33,025 nucleotides of DNA from contig JAQVOJ010000023.1 of the NCBI GenBank assembly GCA_028702675.1, positions 1 to 33,025 of the forward strand, in the 5' to 3' direction. Positions 1-7,928 of the stretch are shown one piece after another; position 1 is the stretch's first letter; every line of letters begins with the position of its first letter. The position numbers and the translations under genes were made by a program. The stretch is from Bacteroidales bacterium. GTDB lineage: Bacteria; Bacteroidota; Bacteroidia; Bacteroidales; ML635J-15. Under the pieces are notes generated by a model that saw only the letters and a program-made list of their open reading frames with translations, ran no database searches and was not told where the DNA came from.

Positions 1-811
1 TTTTATACATACGTTCACCGTCGTATGTCATTGAGAATGTTTGACCGCCTAATTCTACATAAAAAGTATCTGATTCGCTATTAACAAAAACTTCATTAGC
101 CCAGCCGGAGCTATTACTGCCGTAAGTTAAAACTACAGAATAAATAGTATGCCCAAAAGGTTCAGATAGCTCAGGATCGGCAGGTCTGTATCCATCATCG
201 CCTAAATCCGGATCGGGATTAACGGTAATGGGAGTTGGATGAGATTCGGAATAAATTTTAATTTCCGGTTTCACTCCTTCTTCGTTATAATACTTTACAT
301 CTCCAATCCAGCAATCTTCACCGGATATCGAAAAATTTGCTACAACAAGTTGTTCATGTTTCCCTTCAAATTCTACAGTTTCTACGAACTTGTTGTCGCC
401 AATAGTAATAGTAATTTCGTCTCCTGCAGGATTTACTTTAAGAAATCCTTTTTCTTCATCTGTAAAGGCAGCAGTTTCAAAACTACGGTCTATTTTTTGA
501 ATATTATAAACATCGCGACCCCAATCTAGTGTTGTGTTGTAATAACCCGACTCAATTGTTATACCATCGGGATCGGCTTGCGAAGAATAATTGATAGTTA
601 CCGTTTCTCCCGAAAGAGTTTCAGGAGCTAAATTTGCAACATATCTTAAATCATTATCTCCAACCCATAAACCTTCGTCAGAACCATATATAATATCCAT
701 GTAAGAGTTTTCTAAATCAATAGGGTCTTTTTTACATGAACTAAAAATAGTTACAGATACAAGTAATACTAAAACAAATAGTCTTTCAAATTTTTTCATC
801 ATTTTCATCAT
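1..811 (-). CDS. Hypothetical lipoprotein, 3' end cut off by the window edge
   Basis: Reading the minus strand gives an uninterrupted frame of about 270 codons that runs off the left edge, so the C terminus is missing. The N terminus has a lysine-rich start, a hydrophobic stretch and a lipobox ending FSSC (Cys22 counted from the ATG at 799), followed by KKDP, so it is probably a lipidated envelope protein. Four in-frame ATGs (811, 808, 802, 799) precede the signal peptide. I chose 811 because an A-rich stretch lies just upstream, but 799 is equally possible. The mature part is rich in Asp, Glu, Tyr and Thr, has a GLWVGDNDLRY segment near its start and beta-strand-like alternation. No family is recognised. 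It is separated from the next gene by about 200 bases and has its own promoter-like box at 852-859. Confidence 0.8.
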   Translation of the reverse strand, partial: MMKMMKKFERLFVLVLLVSVTIFSSCKKDPIDLENSYMDIIYGSDEGLWVGDNDLRYVANLAPETLSGETVTINYSSQADPDGITIESGYYNTTLDWGRDVYNIQKIDRSFETAAFTDEEKGFLKVNPAGDEITITIGDNKFVETVEFEGKHEQLVVANFSISGEDCWIGDVKYYNEEGVKPEIKIYSESHPTPITVNPDPDLGDDGYRPADPELSEPFGHTIYSVVLTYGSNSSGWANEVFVNSESDTFYVELGGQTFSMTYDGERMYK

Positions 812-851
812 TTTAATTTTTAATTAATAGTTAAGTCGTTTTTTATTTTTG

Positions 852-859
852 CAAAAATA
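852..859 (-). promoter_or_regulatory. -7 box (TAnnTTTG type) for the left-edge lipoprotein gene
   Basis: On the minus strand this reads TATTTTTG, a full match to the Bacteroidota -7 consensus TAnnTTTG. It lies about 40 bases ahead of the ATG cluster at 799-811. A TTG about 24 bases upstream is a weak -33 candidate. The match is seen; promoter activity is inferred. Confidence 0.45.
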
Positions 860-1016
860 GACAATGCAGGTTTTTAAGAAAAGCAACAATAAACTTTTTA
901 AATTAAGTTATACTTTGGTCTAAATCAATGCAACTAAGCACTATGAATAACAATACATTATTCCAGAAATAAATTATTAAATATTTAATTTGAATTATAT
1001 AAATACAACAATAGAT

Positions 1017-1514
1017 TTATTTTTCTTCAATATTTGTAATTACGTCAACTTCTCGCATTATAGTACCACCATCTGCTTTGTTGTAAAATTCTATCTCTTC
1101 GGTTTTATACTCTACAAAAAACTCTGTACTTTGGTATTGATGATCGTTGTCCATAGGCTGTACGCTAAAGAATAAATCACGTGCTTTTTGGCAATCGCCA
1201 TTATCGTAAAACTTGTATTCGTTACCATCTTTGTCAGAAAATAAAAACCATGTTCCATCTGTTGCCGGAGCTAAGATATCAAACATGCCGGTAAAGCTTT
1301 TTACTTTGTTTTGGGTTTTGGTTTCCTCTATCGTTTTTTCGGGTACTTCTTGTACCTCGTTTACAGACTTCTCTGTATCATTTGCTTCAGATTGTTCAGC
1401 TTGTTTATTAGTTTCACTTTTTGGCTCGTCTTTATTTTGTTCTGATGTATTATTACACGAAAAAATGACTAAACCCATAGCTATCGCCATTGATATAAAT
1501 AAAATGTTTTTCAT
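1017..1514 (-). CDS. Small hypothetical lipoprotein
   Basis: A 165-residue protein starting MKNILF at 1514. A longer in-frame start at 1571 would place a charged 19-residue tail before the signal peptide and overlap the upstream gene, so it was rejected. The signal peptide ends in a lipobox (VIFSC, Cys20). Residues about 21-70 are a Glu/Lys/Thr/Asn-rich low-complexity linker, followed by a compact C-terminal domain containing TDGTWFLFSDKDGNEYKFYDNGDC. That domain resembles a small beta-sheet ligand-binding or stress-type lipoprotein, but no family can be named. It is last of three consecutive lipoprotein genes on the same strand, 20 bases after the previous one, so an operon is likely. Role unknown; location inferred to be the periplasmic face of an envelope membrane. 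Confidence 0.75.
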   Translation of the reverse strand: MKNILFISMAIAMGLVIFSCNNTSEQNKDEPKSETNKQAEQSEANDTEKSVNEVQEVPEKTIEETKTQNKVKSFTGMFDILAPATDGTWFLFSDKDGNEYKFYDNGDCQKARDLFFSVQPMDNDHQYQSTEFFVEYKTEEIEFYNKADGGTIMREVDVITNIEEK

Positions 1515-1534
1515 TTCAATTAAAATTTTACGAT

Positions 1535-1990
1535 TTACAAACTCATATCTGTTCTTTCGGTAAGGTACCATTTACCTTCAATAAGCTCGAAAGTATAGGT
1601 AATTCCAAAACCGCTATTTGGGAGATAAATCTTATGCTCAATTCTGTTATCATCCTCTAAAATTTCAACCGTAAACTCGTTTTGGTCAACATTGCTTACA
1701 TCCGATAACATTCTCCAGTTTTCAGTTGTCCATTCTTCTGACTCTTCGTAATCTATTATATTGGAACCTATAACAGGAAACTTTACTCTTTCTATCTGAA
1801 AATTCTCGTCGGACACAAACTTTTTGTAAAACTCCTCAAAATCTTCGTTAGTTTCTCCGGTCTTGTTAATTTCTGATTTCTTTTCTTCGTTGTCAAGCTT
1901 TTCTGTATCGTTTTTCTTTTCAGTATTGTTGCATGCAAACAATAAGAACAAAAAGCTTAAACTCAATACTAATAATCCTGTTTTTTTCAT
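1535..1990 (-). CDS. Small hypothetical lipoprotein
   Basis: A 151-residue protein starting MKKTGL at 1990. A start at 2032 would add 14 residues before the signal sequence and overlap the preceding gene's 3' end, so it is not favoured. The hydrophobic core ends in LLFAC (Cys20), a lipobox. A Lys/Glu/Asn-rich linker runs to about residue 50. The C-terminal domain (about residues 55-151) has the segments SDENFQIERVKFPVIG and GKWYLTERTDMSL, an arrangement common in Bacteroidota DUF4348-like lipoproteins, although that assignment is only a suggestion. It sits 10 bases after the 268-residue lipoprotein gene and 20 bases before the 165-residue one. Function unknown. Confidence 0.72.
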   Translation of the reverse strand: MKKTGLLVLSLSFLFLLFACNNTEKKNDTEKLDNEEKKSEINKTGETNEDFEEFYKKFVSDENFQIERVKFPVIGSNIIDYEESEEWTTENWRMLSDVSNVDQNEFTVEILEDDNRIEHKIYLPNSGFGITYTFELIEGKWYLTERTDMSL

Positions 1991-2000
1991 AAACTTATTT

Positions 2001-2807
2001 TTATTTGTTATTATAAATCGAATCAATTTCATTTAAAATATTATAAACTGTTTCCATATTACCCTCGTGATTTCTACGCATCCAGAACGATAAAGAATTG
2101 TTTCCATAAAGTGGATCGTATCTATCAATTTCAAGATACTGGCATATTATTTCAGTTAAATTGTGTACATCTAAGCCATACGCATTATTAAATGTCTCAA
2201 AAACTAAGGTATCTCCATAGTCATATAAAACTCCTGTTGCAGTATCTGCATGCATATAAGCTTTTGTTAGTAATTCATGGTAATTATCAATTTCTACAAG
2301 AATATCGTAAGACCTGATTCTTTTTTCAAGCTCCTGATTAATCTTTAAACTATGGTAAAGATTTTCAGAAACAATGTCTTTAAGCTCAGGCTTAATCATT
2401 TCAAACATTTTAGTAAGATTTTCGGGACTGCGGTCTATTTTATAAATTGAATAAGCAATTAGTCTTTCTTCTTCGGCTTGGTCATTTTCACCTGCATAAT
2501 ACCCTTGGTGCCTTTCGTTTTCATTAACAAATTCGGGCAATGCATTATATACATACCAAAAATAATTTGACACAATTCCACTACTAACCGGATTACTAGA
2601 AGCTAAAAGATATTTTTTAGCATATTCTTTCATTACATCAAACGAGTTTGTTGTAAAACTCTTTTCTTTAAGCTTTAACACTTCTTCGAATTTCTGTTCT
2701 TCGGTTTCCGGTAGTTCCGAATAATTAGTTTTAATCTCTAATTGTTTTTGATTGCACGATGTTAAAAAAACTGTAATGATAATAGCGAAAATTGAAATTG
2801 ATCTCAT
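2001..2807 (-). CDS. Hypothetical lipoprotein, first of a three-gene set
   Basis: A 268-residue protein with a short signal peptide and lipobox (VFLTSC, Cys18). The mature chain looks mainly alpha-helical, with many Glu, Leu, Tyr and Asn residues, and has no obvious catalytic motif or repeat. The order of helices (for example around residues 40-70 and 150-185) would suit a TPR-like or all-helical scaffold, but no clear 34-residue repeat is visible. It opens a minus-strand series of three lipoproteins with 10- and 20-base gaps. Upstream is the gene-free region with the inverted-repeat element. Function is not recognised. Confidence 0.72.
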   Translation of the reverse strand: MRSISIFAIIITVFLTSCNQKQLEIKTNYSELPETEEQKFEEVLKLKEKSFTTNSFDVMKEYAKKYLLASSNPVSSGIVSNYFWYVYNALPEFVNENERHQGYYAGENDQAEEERLIAYSIYKIDRSPENLTKMFEMIKPELKDIVSENLYHSLKINQELEKRIRSYDILVEIDNYHELLTKAYMHADTATGVLYDYGDTLVFETFNNAYGLDVHNLTEIICQYLEIDRYDPLYGNNSLSFWMRRNHEGNMETVYNILNEIDSIYNNK

Positions 2808-3082
2808 AAACTTTAGTATTTTGATAAATTAATAAAATATAGGTGCAAATTCATCCCAAATAATGTGCCGAAATTAAGAAAATATTTTGAGTGAATTTTA
2901 GCGTAATTCAGTCGTTGTGCCTCGAACTGTTGCAGCGTAGTGGGTTTGTGAAACTATTTAAGGATGAGATGTCTTTTGCTGCTATTTAGGAACCCAAATC
3001 GTCATCGTTTCATACAAAGGCAGACCCGTGCAATAATGAAGGTTTTTATCGGACAACAATGTTTACTTTTTACATCTGAATA
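2808..3082. other. Gene-free stretch next to the inverted-repeat element
   Basis: No open frame of useful length was found on either strand, and no tRNA or known RNA is recognised. The first 60 bases presumably hold the promoter of the lipoprotein gene at 2807. From about 2900 on, base composition is visibly less AT-rich than in the other intergenic stretches of this window, suggesting that the segment belongs with the element that follows rather than being simple spacer. It may be decayed mobile DNA. Confidence 0.4.
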
Positions 3083-3312
3083 ATTTAACCCGCATTATTC
3101 ATACGATTAGCTTTGTGTAGCTGGTAGGCGTCGAAACTTGCAGATATATCCTTATATTTCAAGAGTTTTGCAACGAAGCAGATGCACAAAGATAATTGTA
3201 AGCTTTCTCAAAATTTGGCTAATAATAAAACCATAAGCACCGTGCCAATCCACAGACTAACAACTTGTTACGAGCCAGCCAAGAATAATGCGATGAATAA
3301 TGCGGGTTAAAT
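3083..3312. repeat. Element of about 230 bases bounded by a perfect 20-base inverted repeat
   Basis: The left arm at 3083-3102 (ATTTAACCCGCATTATTCAT) is the exact reverse complement of the right arm at 3293-3312. Just inside the right arm, the ten bases GAATAATGCG occur twice (3283-3292 and 3295-3304), a 12-base period. The interior has no open frame worth calling. The structure fits a non-autonomous, MITE-like mobile element or the remnant of one. A structured RNA is the alternative. No clear target-site duplication could be made out at the edges, and no transposase is present. The repeat is directly visible; the mobile-element reading is inference. Confidence 0.55.
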
Positions 3313-3354
3313 AGAGTTTTCAATATCTTTTAAACAACAGGATTCTAATACAAC

Positions 3355-4680
3355 TTATTCTTTATCGTTGCCGTAAGGATTTGGGCGTTTCCATTGTGAA
3401 TAATACATTAATGCAATTGCCAGTATTAAGAAAAATATTCCAATTGCAAAAGTAAAACTGTATCCAAAATTTTGATAGAAATATACGCCAATTAGGGGTG
3501 CAAATAAGGCTCTAACTCCAACAAATGATAAGTGTACCGATTGATAGTCGCCACTTAAGCTATCGTTACGGCAAAAAAATGCAGAGCCTATATACCATAA
3601 AATTGCCATTCCGGCAGTAAAAATTCCTTGAATAATAAATGCAATTACAAGAGTGTAATATATTTTGTATTCTCCTATCTGAAAATGATATGGTAAATAT
3701 TCGGTAATCATAACAAACGCAATATAAGCAGCCATAAGCATATACGCAATTCGACTATATCTGCGAGGATCGGTATTGCCCATAAATCTTCCGAAAAATG
3801 GCATGCATAAAATAGTAACAAATGCTCCAAGATTTTTATAAGCCGAAATTGAAGTATAATTTAAATGCAAATGCTTTTCCATAAAAAATGTAATTACGGT
3901 TACAGTTATCATAAATGCTATACCGTACAAGAAAAAACTTATCTCGAAGTTTAAAAATGGTCGATTTCTTTTTAAGATTTTACACATGGTTTTGATAGAA
4001 TTTCCGACAGAAACGAACAATCCTTTGTTTATGCTATTTATGAGTTGTGGTGTATATGATATGTTAGAAAGTGACCAAATTCCGGCAATACCAATAAGTC
4101 CGATTATGGGATATATCCATTTGAAAATAAAGTAATTATGGTCGAGTAAAATACCAAAACAGAAAGTTGCTAATAAAGCAAAAGTTTTATTTATAGTATT
4201 AGCATATCCATATAAAACTCCGAAATGTTTATTTCCGTAAGATGAACGTAGAAGTAAGTTTACTGTCGGTAAAGTAACAGGAGTACTCATGTAATAAATA
4301 AGAATGATAAGCAAAAACAAGAAATACCAAATTGGGTTTTCGATATAGCTTGATAAATGTGTAGGGAACACTAAAAAAATAAGTAGAGGTAGTCGAGTAA
4401 TTAGAGCAGTTCGCCTAAGAAGCTTTTTTTTGTTTTGGTTCCGGCGAAGTATTTCGTTTCCGAATAGTAACAGAGTAAATACAGCCATACTAAAGGTAAA
4501 GAGTAGCCCCATAAGATAATCGTTACCTTTAAGACTTTTTATAAAAACAAATTCATTAAGAACAAAAGTTCCAAACAATGTTCCTTCTGCCATTGAGTAC
4601 CACGAATGTAACCTGAAAGTTTTTCGTTGTTCTGAAGGCAATGATGCGTATTCTTTAAAGAGTTTATTTTTTATTCCCAT
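3355..4680 (-). CDS. MFS-type membrane transporter
   Basis: A 441-residue polytopic protein with about 12 hydrophobic segments, in two halves separated by a more polar loop around residues 215-235. It has the length and topology of the major facilitator superfamily. Charged loops such as [13 protein letters not shown] (about residues 78-90) and [15 protein letters not shown] (about 297-311) resemble the cytoplasmic loops after TM2 and TM8. The substrate cannot be told from sequence. The ATG at 4680 lies inside the 3' end of guaA, a 10-base overlap, so the two are probably translationally coupled. This hints at a link with nucleotides or purine salvage, but that is only inference. It is followed by the gene-free region at 3354. 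Confidence 0.8.
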   Translation of the reverse strand: MGIKNKLFKEYASLPSEQRKTFRLHSWYSMAEGTLFGTFVLNEFVFIKSLKGNDYLMGLLFTFSMAVFTLLLFGNEILRRNQNKKKLLRRTALITRLPLLIFLVFPTHLSSYIENPIWYFLFLLIILIYYMSTPVTLPTVNLLLRSSYGNKHFGVLYGYANTINKTFALLATFCFGILLDHNYFIFKWIYPIIGLIGIAGIWSLSNISYTPQLINSINKGLFVSVGNSIKTMCKILKRNRPFLNFEISFFLYGIAFMITVTVITFFMEKHLHLNYTSISAYKNLGAFVTILCMPFFGRFMGNTDPRRYSRIAYMLMAAYIAFVMITEYLPYHFQIGEYKIYYTLVIAFIIQGIFTAGMAILWYIGSAFFCRNDSLSGDYQSVHLSFVGVRALFAPLIGVYFYQNFGYSFTFAIGIFFLILAIALMYYSQWKRPNPYGNDKE

Positions 4681-6200
4681 TCTATAGTTGCAGGAGGTTT
4701 ACTGCTGATATCATACACTACTCGATTTACACCTTTTACTTTATTAATAATTTCGTTTGACATTTTTGCTAAAAAATCGTAGGGTAGGTGTACCCAATCT
4801 GCTGTCATTCCGTCTGTGCTTTGAACGGCACGAAGAGCTACAACATTTTCGTAAGTTCTTTCGTCACCCATAACTCCTACCGATTGAACGGGAAGTAGCA
4901 TTACTCCGGCTTGCCATACAGAATGGTATAGTTTCCAGTTTTTTAATCCTTCAATAAATATTGAGTCAACGTCCTGTAGTATTCTTACTTTTTCAGGAGT
5001 AATATCACTTAGTATTCTTATTGCAAGTCCGGGACCGGGAAAGGGATGTCGTTGCAAAATATTATCAGGTACCTTAATTGCTTTACCAACAAGTCTTACT
5101 TCGTCTTTAAATAAAAGCTTTAGAGGTTCTACTATTTTCAATTTCATTCTTTCAGGAAGACCACCTACGTTGTGATGCGATTTTATTGTGGCAGATGGTC
5201 CGTTTACCGAAACAGATTCGATTACATCAGGATAAATTGTGCCTTGTGCCAACCATTTTACGTTTTGGATTTTTTGAGCTTCATCGTCAAAAACTTCAAT
5301 AAATTCACGACCAATAATTTTTCGCTTTTTTTCTGGTTCTGAAACTCCTGCAAGGGCTTTATAAAACCTTTCTTTTGCATCAACTCCAATTACATTTAAT
5401 CCAATACCCTTATATGAATCTAAAACTGTTTCAAATTCGTTTTTCCTCAATAATCCGTTGTCAACAAATATACATGTTAGGTTTTTGCCAATTGCTTTAT
5501 GCAATAGTATTGCAGCTACCGAAGAATCAACTCCGCCCGAAAGCCCAAGTACTACCTTGTCGTTATCGAGTTTTTGTTTAAGATCGTTTATTGTGATATT
5601 TACAAAAGAATCCGGTGTCCAGTTTTGTTCGCATTTGCAAATATCAACTAAAAAGTTCTTTAATAACTGAGAGCCATCACTTGAATGATAAACTTCTGGA
5701 TGAAATTGTATTCCGTAAGTTTGTTCTTGCTCAATTTTGTATGCTGCTATTTTTACATCTTGTGTTGAGGCAATAATGTCATAGTTCTCCGGAATCTTAG
5801 TTATAGTGTCTCCATGCGACATCCAGACTTGTGAGCCTGTATTTATATCCTTAAATAATTCAGATTTTTTATCAATATAATTAAGGTTTGCCCGACCATA
5901 TTCTCGTGAACCACTAGGTGCTACGTTGCCACCAAAAAAATGAGCGAGATATTGTGCCCCGTAGCAAATTCCTAAGAGCGGAACATTATGTTTTATAGAT
6001 TCTATATTTGGAATTGGAGCTAATTTGTCGCGTACCGAAAAAGGACTGCCACTCAATATAACGCCTTTTACAAAATTGTCGAGATTGGGAAAATTATTGT
6101 AAGGATAAATTTCGCAATATACATTTAATTCCCTTACTCTTCTTGCTATTAGCTGAGTGTACTGGGAACCAAAATCTAAAATTAATATCTTTTCTTGCAT
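4671..6200 (-). CDS. guaA: GMP synthase (glutamine-hydrolysing)
   Basis: A 509-residue protein that converts XMP to GMP using ATP and glutamine in the cytoplasm, the last step of guanine nucleotide synthesis. Residues about 4-190 form a class I glutamine amidotransferase domain with nucleophile Cys79 in GICYG and the His167/Glu169 pair in QFHPE. The ATP pyrophosphatase domain follows, with the PP-loop SGGVDSS at 221-227. The C-terminal dimerisation domain ends in the usual PPATIEWE. Length matches the family. The start at 6200 ([13 protein letters not shown]) was chosen over one at 6236, because family members begin right at this strand and a -7 box lies at 6220-6227. It overlaps the downstream MFS gene by 10 bases. 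Confidence 0.97.
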   Translation of the reverse strand: MQEKILILDFGSQYTQLIARRVRELNVYCEIYPYNNFPNLDNFVKGVILSGSPFSVRDKLAPIPNIESIKHNVPLLGICYGAQYLAHFFGGNVAPSGSREYGRANLNYIDKKSELFKDINTGSQVWMSHGDTITKIPENYDIIASTQDVKIAAYKIEQEQTYGIQFHPEVYHSSDGSQLLKNFLVDICKCEQNWTPDSFVNITINDLKQKLDNDKVVLGLSGGVDSSVAAILLHKAIGKNLTCIFVDNGLLRKNEFETVLDSYKGIGLNVIGVDAKERFYKALAGVSEPEKKRKIIGREFIEVFDDEAQKIQNVKWLAQGTIYPDVIESVSVNGPSATIKSHHNVGGLPERMKLKIVEPLKLLFKDEVRLVGKAIKVPDNILQRHPFPGPGLAIRILSDITPEKVRILQDVDSIFIEGLKNWKLYHSVWQAGVMLLPVQSVGVMGDERTYENVVALRAVQSTDGMTADWVHLPYDFLAKMSNEIINKVKGVNRVVYDISSKPPATIEWE

Positions 6201-6219
6201 AGAATAATATTTCGGTGGG

Positions 6220-6227
6220 TAAAGATA
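6220..6227 (-). promoter_or_regulatory. -7 box for guaA
   Basis: The minus strand reads TATCTTTA, one mismatch from TAnnTTTG, leaving a leader of about 15 bases before the ATG at 6200. This placement would rule out the longer start at 6236, which lies upstream of the box. No good -33 TTTG was found at the ideal distance. Confidence 0.4.
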
Positions 6228-6357
6228 ATAAATCACTTAAAAATAAATATATATTATTGAAAATTGAAAACTTATGAAAATAATTTTTGCTACTTATTAA
6301 GGCTTAAGTAGTATCGTAAAAATTGTTTGATAATTAGGGTAGTAGTATTTTTACAGA

Positions 6358-7086
6358 TTATTTTTCTAATCCGCACTGAATCTTAAACAAAACCTGATAA
6401 CTTAAGTTAGTTTTAGTAATGTCAAATTCTCTTACACTAATAAGCTTAAAAACAATATCATCCTTATTCCCAATTTGAACAACCGTGCCGGGTACTTTGT
6501 ACAGAAAGTTTACAAATGCTTTGTTATAATCAATTTCTTCGGTGTACCATAATGTGTATTCTTTGCCGTAATAGTTTAAGTTAGCCTTTCTACAAAGATA
6601 GTTTCCAATTTGTTTTTCTTCTTTTAAATATTCTATATCTATCTCATAATTATTAGAATCATTTATTAATCCGGTATTTTTTACAAACTCTTCATATTCC
6701 TTTCCTGTATGGCTTTTTACTTCCTTACTTTGCGAATTCCAGCATTTCGTTAAAAAATAAAAGTCGGTATATCCTGTATCTTTTTTATAAGTGTTTAAGT
6801 TTATATCAATAAAACTTTTGTTTTTGGTGTTTACTAGTTTTGCATTATTATTAGGTTTAATGCTGTCAATAACATTATATGTTTTTTCAGCTAAATCAAC
6901 ATATATATGTTTTTCGCACATGGTAAAATTAAGAACTATATTTTCGGATAATAACAGCAGATGTTGTTGACAAATATTGTTTTTTGAGTTAAATAATTTA
7001 TCTTCAAAAACTACATGTAAGCACTGGGAATAAGAGTATGCAGAGCAAAATAGGGCAAACGACAAAACAAGAAATAATTTTTTCAT
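6358..7086 (-). CDS. Secreted GLPGLI-like protein
   Basis: A 242-residue protein with a cleavable signal peptide (MKKLFLVLSFALFCSAYSYS, then QC). The start at 7086 was preferred over 7119, which adds 11 residues ahead of the signal. The central and C-terminal parts have the pattern of the GLPGLI (Porph_ging) family of Bacteroidota: an IGNYLCRKA segment (usual form: I-x-G-Y-x-C-x-K-A), then LWYTEEI, then FLYKVPGTVVQI where the family usually has F-x-GLPGLI. The signature itself is thus degenerate (KVPGTVV), making this a divergent member at best. Family function is unknown; members are envelope proteins. It stands alone between guaA and the SRP RNA gene and is transcribed in the same direction as both. 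Confidence 0.65.
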   Translation of the reverse strand: MKKLFLVLSFALFCSAYSYSQCLHVVFEDKLFNSKNNICQQHLLLLSENIVLNFTMCEKHIYVDLAEKTYNVIDSIKPNNNAKLVNTKNKSFIDINLNTYKKDTGYTDFYFLTKCWNSQSKEVKSHTGKEYEEFVKNTGLINDSNNYEIDIEYLKEEKQIGNYLCRKANLNYYGKEYTLWYTEEIDYNKAFVNFLYKVPGTVVQIGNKDDIVFKLISVREFDITKTNLSYQVLFKIQCGLEK

Positions 7087-7153
7087 GTCATCTTGGATTA
7101 ATAAAATTATTGGAAGCAAAATTAGTTAATTATTTTTTTTTAAAAATTTTTTT

Positions 7154-7160
7154 AAAAAAA
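7154..7160 (-). terminator. U-run ending the SRP RNA transcript
   Basis: Read on the minus strand, seven T residues follow directly after the CCCC that closes the SRP RNA helix. The RNA's own terminal stem plus this U-run forms an intrinsic terminator. Confidence 0.6.
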
Positions 7161-7262
7161 GGGGCAAGCTACTTGCATCGCACCGCTACAACTGCCTACC
7201 CTTGCTACCTTCCGGTCCTGGGGGAGTTCAGCAGGAGCTGGTCGTACAAGACTTACCCCGCA
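7161..7262 (-). ncRNA. ffs: Signal recognition particle RNA (4.5S-type, small bacterial SRP RNA)
   Basis: The minus strand carries the conserved SRP domain IV hairpin: CAGGACCGGAAGGTAGCA near 7205-7222, with the GGAA tetraloop and the asymmetric internal loop bound by Ffh. The outer ends pair (GGGGTAAG at the 5' end with CTTGCCCC at the 3' end), giving a hairpin of about 100 bases without an Alu domain, the size of the E. coli-type RNA. With Ffh and FtsY it directs membrane and secretory proteins to the Sec translocon. A very good promoter lies directly upstream (7263-7294) and a U-run directly downstream. The exact 5' end is uncertain by a few bases. Confidence 0.95.
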
Positions 7263-7294
7263 CAAAAGTAATACTAAAAAATAAACTTGTCAAA
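7263..7294 (-). promoter_or_regulatory. Promoter of the SRP RNA gene
   Basis: On the minus strand, TTTG (7291-7294) is followed after exactly 20 bases by TACTTTTG (7263-7270). Both match the Bacteroidota sigma-ABfr-type consensus TTTG / TAnnTTTG at the expected spacing, and the RNA 5' end follows within a few bases. This is the most complete promoter in the window. Confidence 0.75.
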
Positions 7295-7325
7295 TGTTAA
7301 TGCAGATTTTCTAAAAAAATATGAA

Positions 7326-7333
7326 TATCTTTG
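7326..7333 (+). promoter_or_regulatory. -7 box for the DUF4199 / GT2 / Wzz genes
   Basis: TATCTTTG fits TAnnTTTG fully and leaves a leader of roughly 15 bases before the ATG at 7353. No convincing -33 TTTG lies at the ideal distance. The box lies downstream of the alternative TTG start at 7287, which argues against that start. It is divergent from the SRP RNA promoter, with about 30 bases between them. Confidence 0.5.
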
Positions 7334-7352
7334 TTTCCAAACGACAATAATT

Positions 7353-7928
7353 ATGAACGAAAAAACAAAGCAAATATTAGTTTATGGCGTTTACATTGGT
7401 TTAGTAAATATTGCCATTAGTGTAATTACCTATGTTTTCGATCTTGCTTTTATTAGTATGTGGTCGGGGACATTAATATTTCTTGCAGTGTTAATAATTA
7501 ATATCGCACTATTGGTTGTTTTTGGAAGGAAGTTAAGAGATAAGTTTTATGATGGGGTTATCAAGTATTCAAAAGCACTTCTTAATGCATTTCTGATGAT
7601 TATTTGCATGTCTATATTAAGTAGTATTTATGATTATTCTTTTCATAAATTGATAGCTCCGGATTATCAGGAAACATCAAAAATTGTAATAGCCGAGCGA
7701 ACCTCTCAAAGCTTATACGAAAAAGGATTATCAGAAAAAGAAATTGATAAAATTACTGATACTATACTTGACCGACCAACACCATCTGCTGAAAAAACAG
7801 TTGCATTAGGTTTACTCGGATATTTTGTAATGGGCTTGATATATAGTTTAATTGCTGCAGCAATGACAAAAAAGAATCCTGATATATTTCAGAATGAGAA
7901 TATGATTAACACAGATACAGACGTTTAA
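7353..7928 (+). CDS. DUF4199 family membrane protein
   Basis: A 191-residue integral membrane protein with four hydrophobic segments at about residues 9-29, 37-57, 75-95 and 150-171, and a polar helical region (about 100-145, containing GLSEKEIDKITD) between the third and fourth. This arrangement is that of DUF4199, a family found almost only in Bacteroidota, of unknown function. In the phylum it is often next to a GT2 glycosyltransferase like the one here. I chose the ATG at 7353 rather than a TTG at 7287 because a TAnnTTTG box lies between them. Its stop overlaps the start of the next gene (TAATG), so translation is probably coupled. Confidence 0.8.
   Translation: MNEKTKQILVYGVYIGLVNIAISVITYVFDLAFISMWSGTLIFLAVLIINIALLVVFGRKLRDKFYDGVIKYSKALLNAFLMIICMSILSSIYDYSFHKLIAPDYQETSKIVIAERTSQSLYEKGLSEKEIDKITDTILDRPTPSAEKTVALGLLGYFVMGLIYSLIAAAMTKKNPDIFQNENMINTDTDV

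Noticed and set aside
239-529. 96-codon plus-strand open frame
   Set aside because: It is antisense to the long lipoprotein frame that runs off the left edge; its Phe/Ser/Asn-rich content is not protein-like.
1213-1563. 116-codon plus-strand open frame
   Set aside because: It is antisense to a lipoprotein with a clear signal peptide and lipobox; the Ser/Cys/Phe-rich sequence reflects the complementary strand.
3103-3292. Possible tRNA or tmRNA-like gene in the element interior
   Set aside because: No cloverleaf, T-loop (GGTTCRAAT-type) or acceptor stem could be built on either strand.
3083-3312. Integron attC site: the ends read ATTTAAC and GTTAAAT, fitting RYYYAAC / GTTRRRY
   Set aside because: The span of about 230 bases is longer than usual attC sites, the inner L/R boxes are not visible, and there is no integrase or cassette array. 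The match may simply follow from the palindromic ends.
7038-7271. Open frame of 77 codons on the plus strand
   Set aside because: It runs through the 5' end of the GLPGLI-like gene and antisense to the SRP RNA, whose structure explains the sequence.
7287-7352. Longer N terminus for the DUF4199 protein from a TTG start
   Set aside because: The likely promoter box at 7326-7333 lies inside this extension, and family proteins start near the first membrane helix.
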